The notes under the pieces were generated by a model. The model saw only the letters and a program-made list of their open reading frames with translations, made no database searches and had not been told where the DNA came from. Position numbers and translations under genes: made by a program. A stretch of 64,000 bases of DNA from Mycobacterium scrofulaceum (GTDB lineage Bacteria; Actinomycetota; Actinomycetes; Mycobacteriales; Mycobacteriaceae): assembly GCF_002086735.1 (NCBI RefSeq), contig NZ_MVIJ01000030.1, positions 1 to 64,000 on the forward strand, in the 5' to 3' direction. This document shows positions 49,435-57,381 of the stretch, in pieces. Numbering within the stretch: position 1 is the stretch's first letter; each line of letters starts with the position of its first letter.

Positions 49435-50627
49435 CGACGCGACTACTGGTTCGGGGCGGCCACGTCTTCGACCCGATCGGCGGGACGGCGGGGCCCGCGG
49501 ACGTCGCCGTCGAGGGCACCCGGGTTGTCGGCGTCGGCGCGGGACTGGACGGCGACACCGCGATCGACGCCACCGGTCAACTGGTGGTTCCCGGCTTCAT
49601 CGACTGCCATGTGCACGTCATGCTCGACGACGTCGACACGTTGCGCCTGCTGCAAACGCCATTGTCGCTGCGGTTCTTTCAGGCCGCGCGCAACCTGCGG
49701 CTGACGTTGCGCGCCGGCGTGACGACAATCCGGGACGCCGCCGGCGCCGACCTGGGTGTCAAGCAGGCACTCGCCGCCGGGCTCGTCGAGGGTCCCGACA
49801 TGCGGATCGCCATCGGAATGCTCAGCCAAACCGGCGGCCACGGTGACGAATGGCTTCCCACCGGCGAGTGTGTGCACGCGTTGTGGCCCACCTATCCCGG
49901 CCGGCCGTCGACCGTCGTCGACGGCGTTGACGCGATGCGCCGCGCGGTCCGCGAACTCGTGCGCGCTGGAGCCGATGTCATCAAGGTCGCGACCACCGGC
50001 GGCGTGATCAGTCCACGAAGTGATCCGCGGCGCGCGCAGCTGGCCGAGGACGAACTCGCGGTCATGATGGCGGAGGCACGCGCCGCGCACCTGCCGGTGA
50101 TGGCGCACGCCCAGGGTGCGCAGGGCGTCAAGAACGCGGTCCGGGCCGGAGTGCGCTCCATCGAACACGGTGTCTACCTCGACGACGAGGCCATAGACAT
50201 GATGGTCAAGAGTGGAACGTGGCTAGTGCCAACGCTATCCGCTCCCCGCGCGATCCTGCAGCAAGGGGGCATCGCCGAGTCGACGCGGGACAAGGCCGCT
50301 GCGGCCCTCGAAGCGCACGAAGCGTCCGTGCGGCTCGCCCACTCCGCGGGTGTCCGCATTGCGATGGGTACCGATGCCGGCATCTCCCGCCACGGCGATA
50401 ACCTCCGCGAATTGGAACTGATGAACCGGGTGGGAATCTCGGCCGTCGACGCGCTGCGTGCCGCGTCGACGTCGGCGGCCGAACTGCTCGGCGCGGAAGC
50501 GGAGATCGGCGAGCTGGCCCCGGGCAAGCGGGCCGACATGGTGCTCCTGGAAGGTCCGGAGATTGCGGTGCAGCGGCTGCCCGAACGCGTACGCATGGTC
50601 ATTCATCGCGGCAAAGTGGTCGGGTGA
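49431..50627 (+). CDS. Metal-dependent amidohydrolase
   Basis: 398 residues of the imidazolonepropionase/prolidase-like branch. Metal and catalytic residues are visible: H-x-H in FIDCHVHVMLDD, likely carboxylated Lys in ADVIKVATTGG, His in PVMAHAQGAQG and SIEHGVYLD, and Asp in AMGTDAGISRHG. N- and C-terminal beta segments (TTRLLVRGGHVFDP, RADMVLLEGPE) form the small composite domain. It would hydrolyse an amide, lactam or cyclic imide. The GTG start overlaps the TetR stop, so the two genes are co-translated. Substrate may be the same compound that the TetR protein senses; inference. Confidence 0.85.
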   Translation: MTTRLLVRGGHVFDPIGGTAGPADVAVEGTRVVGVGAGLDGDTAIDATGQLVVPGFIDCHVHVMLDDVDTLRLLQTPLSLRFFQAARNLRLTLRAGVTTIRDAAGADLGVKQALAAGLVEGPDMRIAIGMLSQTGGHGDEWLPTGECVHALWPTYPGRPSTVVDGVDAMRRAVRELVRAGADVIKVATTGGVISPRSDPRRAQLAEDELAVMMAEARAAHLPVMAHAQGAQGVKNAVRAGVRSIEHGVYLDDEAIDMMVKSGTWLVPTLSAPRAILQQGGIAESTRDKAAAALEAHEASVRLAHSAGVRIAMGTDAGISRHGDNLRELELMNRVGISAVDALRAASTSAAELLGAEAEIGELAPGKRADMVLLEGPEIAVQRLPERVRMVIHRGKVVG

Positions 50628-50713
50628 GCGTCTCAGCAGACCGTTCACCGCCGGCCCGCTGCGAGGCAGGAATAAGACAACTCGTCCTTCCAGCCCGCCG
50701 TAGCTGAGCATTC

Positions 50714-50723
50714 TGTTCGAACA
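50714..50723. promoter_or_regulatory. Palindrome upstream of the amino-acid dehydrogenase
   Basis: TGTTCGAACA is a perfect 10-base palindrome located 60 bases upstream of the dehydrogenase ATG, in a 156-base gap with no gene. It could be a site for the Lrp-type regulator encoded at 51871, but mycobacterial LexA-like sites also contain GTTCGA, so the reader is uncertain. Confidence 0.35.
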
Positions 50724-50783
50724 ATCCGGCCCATTCTCGCCTATCCGTCTGCAGCCCCCTAGCGTGGCTACCCATCCATCGAT

Positions 50784-51863
50784 ATGAAAGGCATGGCCAT
50801 GGACCCCGGTGACGCATTTCGGTGGGATGGCGAACTCACGCTCACCCGCCATGACCCCGAGACCGGCGCGACATTCGTCATCCGGGTCGATTCGATCCGG
50901 CACGGCCGCGCCGCGGGTGGGACGCGCGCAGCCCACTACCCGTCGCTCACCGACGCGCTGGCTGACGCGGCCCGGCTCGCCGACGCCATGACATTGAAGA
51001 TGGCGGTGAGCAACCTACCCATGGGCGGCGGGAAATCCGTCATCGCCCTGCCGGTCCCACGCAAGGACATCGACACGCGGGCCTGGGACCGCATCCTGCG
51101 CCTGCACGCCGAAAACATCGACAGGCTCAACGGCATCTACTGGACGGGCCCGGACGTCAACACAAACTCCGCGGACATGGACATCGTCGGCGACACAACG
51201 GGCTTCGTGTTTGGCCGCTCGGTCGGCAGAGGCGGCGCCGGGTCGAGCGCGGTCAACACGGCAGTCGGAGTCTTTGAGGCGATGAAGGCGACCGCGCGGT
51301 TCGGCGGGATGGGCGGCATCGAGGGCCTGACCGTCCTCATCCAAGGTCTCGGCGCGGTCGGCGGTCACCTCGCAACAATGGCGGCCGAGGCCGGCGCGCG
51401 CCTACTGGTCGCGGACGTCGACAGCGACCGGATCGCCTGGGCGCAGAGGTTCGGTTGCAACCCGGTCCCAATCCAGCAGGTGACCACCACGCCATGTGAC
51501 ATCTTCGCGCCCTGTGCGATGGGTGCCGTCGTCGACCGCGCTGTCGCGCGGCGACTCAGCGCCTCCGCGGTCGTGGGGGCCGCCAACAACATCCTGGCGG
51601 ATGCCGAAGCGGGGTCGGTGCTACGTGATCGCGAAATCCTGTACGCCCCCGACTTCGTCTCCAATGCCGGCGGCGCATTGCATCTCGTCGGCCGGGAGGT
51701 GCTCGGGTGGGATGACGAGACGGTAGCGAGTTACACCGAAGCCATCGGTCAGACCCTGACGCTCGTCTACCAGATCAGCGCCGCCGACGGTGTTCCCACC
51801 GATGTGGCCGCGCGAACGCTCGCGCGCAAACGCGCCGACGCACCCGAACCCCTTGCGCGCTGA
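50784..51863 (+). CDS. Leucine/valine/phenylalanine dehydrogenase family protein
   Basis: 359 residues of the Glu/Leu/Phe/Val dehydrogenase family. Catalytic Lys regions: ADAMTLKMAVSNLPMGGGKS, with Lys for substrate binding and for catalysis. The Rossmann motif is VLIQGLGAVGGHLATMAAEA. GPDVNTNSADMDIV holds the catalytic Asp. It deaminates a branched-chain or aromatic amino acid to a 2-oxoacid with NAD. Start ATG at 50784; MAMDPGD at 50793 is an alternative. It faces the Lrp gene convergently and lies next to a 2-oxoacid dehydrogenase operon that could take its product. Sequence alone does not separate Leu, Val and Phe specificity. Confidence 0.85.
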   Translation: MKGMAMDPGDAFRWDGELTLTRHDPETGATFVIRVDSIRHGRAAGGTRAAHYPSLTDALADAARLADAMTLKMAVSNLPMGGGKSVIALPVPRKDIDTRAWDRILRLHAENIDRLNGIYWTGPDVNTNSADMDIVGDTTGFVFGRSVGRGGAGSSAVNTAVGVFEAMKATARFGGMGGIEGLTVLIQGLGAVGGHLATMAAEAGARLLVADVDSDRIAWAQRFGCNPVPIQQVTTTPCDIFAPCAMGAVVDRAVARRLSASAVVGAANNILADAEAGSVLRDREILYAPDFVSNAGGALHLVGREVLGWDDETVASYTEAIGQTLTLVYQISAADGVPTDVAARTLARKRADAPEPLAR

Positions 51864-51870
51864 GCACGAG

Positions 51871-52434
51871 TCACAGCCATTCCCAGCACAGGTCGCTCCA
51901 CTCCTCGAAGATCAGCCACGTGCGACTCGAACGGATTCCGGCCAGACTGTGGATCCGGTCGAGCACGACGTTGCGAAGAGTGTGGTTGTCGGGTGCACGC
52001 ACCACGACCAACACATCGAAGTCTCCGCCGATCAAAGTGAACCGCTCGACGTAGCGCAGCGTTTTCAACTGCTCGGACAGCCCGCGCCAGGAATCCTGCA
52101 GAATCGTCAGGGCGATCAAAGCGGATGTGGCAAACCCGGCCCTCTCCATGTTGATTCGCGCGGTGAAGCCTTCGATGACACCCGCCTTCTCTAGCCGTTC
52201 GACCCGTGCGTAGACGTGGGTACGCGAGACGTGTGCGCGCTGCGCCAAAGCCAACATCGACAACCGGCCGTCCTTGACTAGCTCCTTGATCAACCTGCGG
52301 TCGACGTCGTCTAGTTGAATGGGTGTGACCGCGTCATCCATTTGTTCACCGCCCGCTTCCGTTCGACCATCTTCACTGGACAATCTGTCGCTCTCAGTGG
52401 GCACTGACAGCAATACGTATCGAGTATCGCTCAT
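51871..52434 (-). CDS. Lrp/AsnC family regulator
   Basis: 187 residues from the ATG at 52434. The ATG at 52341 (MDDAVTPIQLDD) would give 156 residues and a more typical start. The winged helix-turn-helix is in LDDVDRRLIKELVKDGRLSM and AQRAHVSRTHVYARVERLEK. The RAM ligand domain follows (RYVERFTLIGGDFDVLVVV). Lrp proteins sense amino acids. It is divergent from the 2-oxoacid dehydrogenase operon (65-base gap) and convergent with the amino-acid dehydrogenase. That placement fits control of amino-acid catabolism in response to its substrate. Confidence 0.85.
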   Translation of the reverse strand: MSDTRYVLLSVPTESDRLSSEDGRTEAGGEQMDDAVTPIQLDDVDRRLIKELVKDGRLSMLALAQRAHVSRTHVYARVERLEKAGVIEGFTARINMERAGFATSALIALTILQDSWRGLSEQLKTLRYVERFTLIGGDFDVLVVVRAPDNHTLRNVVLDRIHSLAGIRSSRTWLIFEEWSDLCWEWL

Positions 52435-52499
52435 CTAGTTGTCATCCGGTCCACGCCTACCGAAGATCGTAAGACGAACACGCGACATCGGAGGCTACC

Positions 52500-53624
52500 G
52501 TGACAGTGGTCGGATCGGCTGACACATCGCTGTACCAGAAGTTCCTTCCCGCCGATACGGCCGTGCAGTTCCTCGACCCGGCCGGCCAGCCGGTCGCGAG
52601 CAGCGCCCGATATGCCCGACCGGACCCTCAGCGGTTGCTGACGATGTACCGGAACATGGTGCTGGGACGCCGCTTTGACGAGCAGGCGGTCGCATTGACG
52701 AAGCAAGGCCGGCTTGCGGTCTACCCGTCTTCTCGCGGGCAGGAGGCCTGCCAGATCGCGGCGGCGATGTGCCTGCACGCGGAGGACTGGCTGTTTCCGA
52801 CGTACCGCGATTCGATGGCCCTGACGGCTCGGGGCATCGACCCGGTCGAGATCCTCGGGATGCTCGCCGGCGACTGGCACTGCTGCTTCGACGCCAAACA
52901 TCACCACACCGCTCCGCAGTGCACACCGTTGGCCACTCAACTCCTGCACGCGGCAGGCTTGGCGCACGCCCTGTCGCGCACGGCGACCAGCGCGGCGGTG
53001 TTGGCCCTGTGCGGTGACGGGGCCACCAGCGAGGGCGATTTCCACGAAGCCCTGAACTTCGCCGCCGTGTTCAGGGCGCCGGTGATCTTCCTGGTGCAAA
53101 ACAATGGCTTTGCCATCAGCGTTCCGCTGGCCCGCCAGTCTGTGGCTCCGTCGTTGGCGCACAAGGGGGTTGGCTACGGCATCGGCAGTGAGCAGGTCGA
53201 CGGCAATGATCCCGTCGCCATGCTTGCCGTGCTGGACGCGGCGCGCGACTACGTGCTGGCGGGAAACGGACCGGTCATCGTCGAGGCGCACACGTATCGG
53301 ATATCCGGCCACACCAACGCCGACGACCCGGGCCGGTACCGCACCGAGGGCGAGGTGGCGGCGTGGACGGCCCGCGACCCCCTACGGCGACTGGAAACCT
53401 TCCTGCGCGCCCAGGGATTGGTGGACGACGCCTACGCCGCCGCATTGACCGCCGAGGCGGACGGCTTTGCCACCACGATCCGAGACGGCATGAATCGTGA
53501 CCGGCCCCCCGAGATCGACGATTTGTTCCGGTACGTGTACGCCGAGCCGACCACCCAACTGCAAGAACAACAAAACCACGCCCGTATCGAATTCACCCCC
53601 GATCTCGACGAGGACGATCAATGA
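52500..53624 (+). CDS. 2-oxoacid dehydrogenase E1 alpha subunit (BkdA/PdhA-like)
   Basis: 374 residues. The thiamine diphosphate motif is LCGDGATSEGDFHEALNFAA with the terminal VQNN. FDAKHHHTAPQCTPLATQLL and HTYRISGHTNADDPGRYRTE are the phosphorylation-loop-like and active-site segments. The heterotetrameric E1 type, with separate alpha and beta genes and FRAPVIFLVQNN, resembles branched-chain 2-oxoacid dehydrogenase (M. tuberculosis Rv2497c). The GTG at 52500 follows GGAGG. First of four overlapping genes encoding E1alpha, E1beta, E2 and E3. Confidence 0.9.
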   Translation: MTVVGSADTSLYQKFLPADTAVQFLDPAGQPVASSARYARPDPQRLLTMYRNMVLGRRFDEQAVALTKQGRLAVYPSSRGQEACQIAAAMCLHAEDWLFPTYRDSMALTARGIDPVEILGMLAGDWHCCFDAKHHHTAPQCTPLATQLLHAAGLAHALSRTATSAAVLALCGDGATSEGDFHEALNFAAVFRAPVIFLVQNNGFAISVPLARQSVAPSLAHKGVGYGIGSEQVDGNDPVAMLAVLDAARDYVLAGNGPVIVEAHTYRISGHTNADDPGRYRTEGEVAAWTARDPLRRLETFLRAQGLVDDAYAAALTAEADGFATTIRDGMNRDRPPEIDDLFRYVYAEPTTQLQEQQNHARIEFTPDLDEDDQ

Positions 53625-54625
53625 CACCGACCACGATGGCGCAGGCTTTGAACGCCGCCTTACGCGATGCGCTCGACGACGACGATTCCGTGGTGGTGTT
53701 CGGAGAGGACGTCGGCGCACTCGGGGGCGTCTTCCGCGTCACCGACGGCCTGGCCGAGGCGTTCGGGGCCGACCGGTGTTTCGACACTCCACTGGCGGAG
53801 TCCGGAATCATCGGATTCGCGGTCGGGATGGCGATGGGGGGTTTTCGGCCGGTGGTCGAGATGCAGTTCGACGCCTTCGCCTACCCGGCCTTCGAGCAGG
53901 TCGTGTCGCACGTCGCCAAGCTGCGGAACCGGACTCGCGGCGTCCTGTCGGCGCCGCTGGTGATCCGCGTGCCCTACGCCGGTGGTATTGGCGGAGTCGA
54001 GCACCACTGCGATTCGAGCGAGGCCTATTACGCCCACACGCCGGGGCTCAAAGTCGTCACGCCGGCGACGGTCGCCGATGCCTATGGGCTGTTGCGCGAG
54101 GCCATTGACGATCCCGATCCGGTCGTGTTCCTCGAGCCGAAGCGGCTCTACTTCTCCAGGGACGACGTCGAGCTGCGCCGAGGCGCGAAGATCGGGCAGG
54201 CCCACGTGCTCCGAGCGGGCACGGATATCACGTTGATTGCCTTCGGGCCATCGGTGGAGCCGGCCCTGCACGCCGCGAGGGCAGCCGCCGAGGACGGGCG
54301 GGACGTCGAACTCGTCGACTTGCGATCGATCGTGCCGTTCGACGACGCGACGGTGACGGCCTCGGTCCGCAAGACGGGTCGCTGCGTAGTGGTACAGGAG
54401 GCGCCGGGGTTCGCCGGCGTGGCTGCCGAAATCGCCGCGCGCATCCAGGAGCGCTGCTTTCACCACTTGGCGGCACCGGTGCTGCGGGTATGCGGCTACG
54501 ACATCCCTTACCCCGCACCGAAATTGGAACGCTGGTATCTGCCCACCTGCGACCGCATTCTCGACGCCGTCGATCGGCTGCAGTGGGATGACCATCCCGA
54601 CACCCGCTGGGCGGTCGGCGCGTGA
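53621..54625 (+). CDS. 2-oxoacid dehydrogenase E1 beta subunit (BkdB/PdhB-like)
   Basis: 334 residues of the transketolase-type beta chain. Landmarks: VVVFGEDVGALGGVFRVTDG, PLAESGIIGFAVGMAMGG, and AGGIGGVEHHCDSSEAYYAH with the active-site His. The C-terminal half includes VELVDLRSIVPFDDATVTAS. It completes the alpha2beta2 E1 decarboxylase. The ATG overlaps the E1 alpha stop (ATGA), and the stop overlaps the E2 start (GTGA). Confidence 0.9.
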   Translation: MTPTTMAQALNAALRDALDDDDSVVVFGEDVGALGGVFRVTDGLAEAFGADRCFDTPLAESGIIGFAVGMAMGGFRPVVEMQFDAFAYPAFEQVVSHVAKLRNRTRGVLSAPLVIRVPYAGGIGGVEHHCDSSEAYYAHTPGLKVVTPATVADAYGLLREAIDDPDPVVFLEPKRLYFSRDDVELRRGAKIGQAHVLRAGTDITLIAFGPSVEPALHAARAAAEDGRDVELVDLRSIVPFDDATVTASVRKTGRCVVVQEAPGFAGVAAEIAARIQERCFHHLAAPVLRVCGYDIPYPAPKLERWYLPTCDRILDAVDRLQWDDHPDTRWAVGA

Positions 54626-55851
54626 CCGATCAGACCTTCATGCTGCCCGACCTCGGTGAGGGGCTTACCGAAGCGGTGATCACGCGGTGGCTGGTCGACG
54701 TCGGCGACAGCGTCGGCATCGACCAACCGGTCATGGAGGTGGAGACCGCCAAGGCCTGCGTTGACGTGCCGATCCCGTTCGCCGGCACGGTCGTCGAACT
54801 GCACGGGGCGGTGGGCGTCGCCGTGGCAGTCGGGTCACCGTTGATCACCGTGCGCACCAGTGGCTTCCCCGACCCTCCCGAAAGCGGCGACACGTTCGGC
54901 CACCACCGGGACGAAGAGCGCGCCGGTTCGGGCAATGTACTCATCGGTTACGGAACCAGCGCTCACGACGCTTCACCTCGCCGGCGCCGACGAGCTGCGG
55001 TGACGGTGCGGGGTTCTGCGGCGAAGGTCATCTCGCCGGTTGTCCGAACGCTTGCGCGCGACAACGGTATCGCCCTGGAGCAGCTTTCCGGCAGCGGCGC
55101 CGGCGGCGTCATCACCCGCGCCGACCTCGAGCGGGCGATCGCGGCTAGGGAACCTGGGGCCGACGAGGACGATCCCCGCATTCCCGTCACCGGGGTCCGG
55201 AAGTTCATCGCGGACAAGCTGAGCGCCAGTCGCCGCGAAATCCCTGACGCCACTGTGTGGGTCGACGCCGACGCGACCGGGTTGTTGGACGCGAGAGGAC
55301 TGCTGAGCGCGACGGCCCCCGTCAGCCTCCTCGCATTGCTGGCCCGGCTCACCGTCGCCGCGCTGCGCCAGTTTCCCGAGTTGAACGCGTCCTTCGACGC
55401 CGAACGCCAGCAGATTGTGCGGCACCGCCACATTCATCTCGGGATTGCGGTGCAGTCGTCGCGCGGGTTGGTGGTTCCCGTCATCCCGCACGCCGACGCG
55501 CTCGACACCGTGGCGCTGTCGAACAACCTCGCCGAAGTCATTTCTCTGGCCCGCGACGGCAAGCTGCCGCCCGCACGGCTGGCAGGCGGCACCGTGACGT
55601 TGAACAACTACGGTGTCTTCGGTGTCGACGGGTCGGCGGCGATCATCAACGCTCCTGAGGCGGCCATCCTCGGCGTCGGCCGCATCATCGACCGGCCGTG
55701 GGTCCTCGGCGGTGAGCTGGCCGTGCGGAAGGTGACCCAGCTGTCGCTGACCTTCGACCACCGGGTCTGCGACGGCGGCTCGGCCGGCGGCTTCCTGCGG
55801 CTGTTCGCCGACTACGTGCAGAACCCCGTCACGGCGTTGGCCCTGCTGTGA
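54622..55851 (+). CDS. 2-oxoacid dehydrogenase E2 acyltransferase (BkdC-like)
   Basis: 409 residues. One lipoyl domain (1-78) with lipoylated K44 in VETAKACVDVP. It has an E3-binding domain at about 134-170 (SPVVRTLARDNGIALEQLSG). The C-terminal acyltransferase domain has the catalytic SLTFDHRVCDGGSAGGFLRL with its His and Asp. A single lipoyl domain and the ETAKA sequence fit branched-chain or general acyl specificity; phenylpyruvate use is possible. GTG start overlapping E1 beta (GTGA); the stop overlaps the E3 gene. Confidence 0.9.
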   Translation: MTDQTFMLPDLGEGLTEAVITRWLVDVGDSVGIDQPVMEVETAKACVDVPIPFAGTVVELHGAVGVAVAVGSPLITVRTSGFPDPPESGDTFGHHRDEERAGSGNVLIGYGTSAHDASPRRRRRAAVTVRGSAAKVISPVVRTLARDNGIALEQLSGSGAGGVITRADLERAIAAREPGADEDDPRIPVTGVRKFIADKLSASRREIPDATVWVDADATGLLDARGLLSATAPVSLLALLARLTVAALRQFPELNASFDAERQQIVRHRHIHLGIAVQSSRGLVVPVIPHADALDTVALSNNLAEVISLARDGKLPPARLAGGTVTLNNYGVFGVDGSAAIINAPEAAILGVGRIIDRPWVLGGELAVRKVTQLSLTFDHRVCDGGSAGGFLRLFADYVQNPVTALALL

Positions 55852-57227
55852 CGGCGGTTCAGCACAGCGACGTGCTGATTCTCGGTGGCGGCCCCGCAGG
55901 GTACGCGTGCGCGCTGCGGGCCGGCCAGCGTGGATTGTCGGCGGTACTGATCGAGGCCGACGAACTCGGCGGCACCTGCCTGCACCGCGGCTGCATACCG
56001 ACCAAGGCGCTCCTGCATGCCGCCGAGGTCGCCGACATATCGCGCGCTGCAGGCACTTTCGGCATTAGGGCACGCTTCGACGGTGTCGACATGGCCGCCG
56101 TGCATGCCTACAAGGAGTCGGTGGTCACGCGGCTGTACACGGGCCTGGCGGGACTGGTCGCGAGCCGGAACGTCACCGTCGTGCGCGGCGCCGGCCGCTA
56201 CCTGGGCCGGCGGGCCGTAGACGTCGAGGGCACCGTCTACACCGGGGGCGCGGTGGTCCTGGCAACGGGCTCGTCGCCGCGACGGATTCCCGGCATCTCG
56301 ATCGGCGGTCGCATCGTCACCAGCGATGAGGCGCTCGCACTGCCCTACGTCCCGGAAACCGCGATTGTTCTGGGGGGTGGAGTCATCGGGGTGGAATTCG
56401 CCAGCTTGTGGACGTCGCTGGGGTCGTCGGTGACGATCCTGGAATCGCTGCCCCGCCTGTTACCGGGGGAGGACCCCTGGACGTCGGCAACGCTGGAGCG
56501 CGCGCTGCGCCGTCGTGGCATCACCGTCAACACCGGAATCACGGTCACCGAGGCGAGTCAAACCAAGGACACCGTGACCGTGACGCCCGACCGTGGCGAA
56601 GCGTTGAACGCGGACGTCGTGCTGGTCGCCGTGGGTCGTGAGCCGCGCTCGCGGGCGCTGGCCGACGCGGGCATCACCGTCGATCGAGGCTTCGTCTGCG
56701 TGGACGAGCGCCTGGCCACCAACCATGAGGGCGTGTACGCCGTCGGCGACCTCGTCGCCGGCCCGCAACTCGCGCACCGGGGCTTCGCGCACGGCATTTT
56801 CGTCGCCGAAGTGATCGCTCAGCGTGACCCTGTGCCGGTCGTCGAGCAGTTCATTCCGCGAATCACGTACTCCCAGCCCGAGGTGGCCTCCGTGGGGCTG
56901 ACCGAGCCCGCGGCGCGCGAACGGTACGGCGACGTCACCACGACGGTGTACGACCTCGGCGGCAACGGCAAGAGTCAGATCTTGCGCTCCTCGGGCGGCG
57001 TCAAGGTGATCCGCCGGGGCCCGGCCCATGGTGACGGCCCCGTAGTCGGAATCCATTGCGTAGGTGAGCGAATCAGCGAGTTCATCGGCGAAGCGCAGGT
57101 GATCGTCGGCTGGGAGGCGCTACCCGCCGAGGTTGGCCCCTTTCTGCATGCCCATCCGACGCAAAGCGAAGCGCTCGGTGAGGCGATGTTTGCGCTGTCG
57201 GGCTCACCACTGCACGGTCATTCCTGA
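55848..57227 (+). CDS. lpd: Dihydrolipoamide dehydrogenase E3
   Basis: 459 residues. FAD motif LILGGGPAGYACALRAGQRG, redox disulphide GGTCLHRGCIPTK (Cys-x4-Cys), NAD motif VLGGGVIGVEFASLW, and C-terminal catalytic HAHPTQSEALGEAMF with the His-Glu pair. It reoxidises the lipoyl groups of E2. The dedicated E3 in this operon is separate from the main mycobacterial Lpd, which serves PDH and other complexes. GTG start overlaps the E2 stop. The right edge of the 32-kb block; fprB follows, convergent. Confidence 0.9.
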   Translation: MTAVQHSDVLILGGGPAGYACALRAGQRGLSAVLIEADELGGTCLHRGCIPTKALLHAAEVADISRAAGTFGIRARFDGVDMAAVHAYKESVVTRLYTGLAGLVASRNVTVVRGAGRYLGRRAVDVEGTVYTGGAVVLATGSSPRRIPGISIGGRIVTSDEALALPYVPETAIVLGGGVIGVEFASLWTSLGSSVTILESLPRLLPGEDPWTSATLERALRRRGITVNTGITVTEASQTKDTVTVTPDRGEALNADVVLVAVGREPRSRALADAGITVDRGFVCVDERLATNHEGVYAVGDLVAGPQLAHRGFAHGIFVAEVIAQRDPVPVVEQFIPRITYSQPEVASVGLTEPAARERYGDVTTTVYDLGGNGKSQILRSSGGVKVIRRGPAHGDGPVVGIHCVGERISEFIGEAQVIVGWEALPAEVGPFLHAHPTQSEALGEAMFALSGSPLHGHS

Positions 57228-57381
57228 GACCACCACCCCACCGACGTCTCAACGAGTCACTTCCCGAGCCGGCGCACTTCACTAGAGCTCGCAACGCCAC
57301 GCCGATTGGCACACGGCGGGGCCACCGCCTACCGGCATCGCGGAAGGCCTGCCCCGCTTACTGCGCGCAGGCACCACATTC

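Noticed and set aside
52405..52430. Palindrome ATACGTAT within the 5' end of the long Lrp form
   Set aside because: Only 8 bases, no second copy found near the dehydrogenase operon, and it may lie inside coding sequence.
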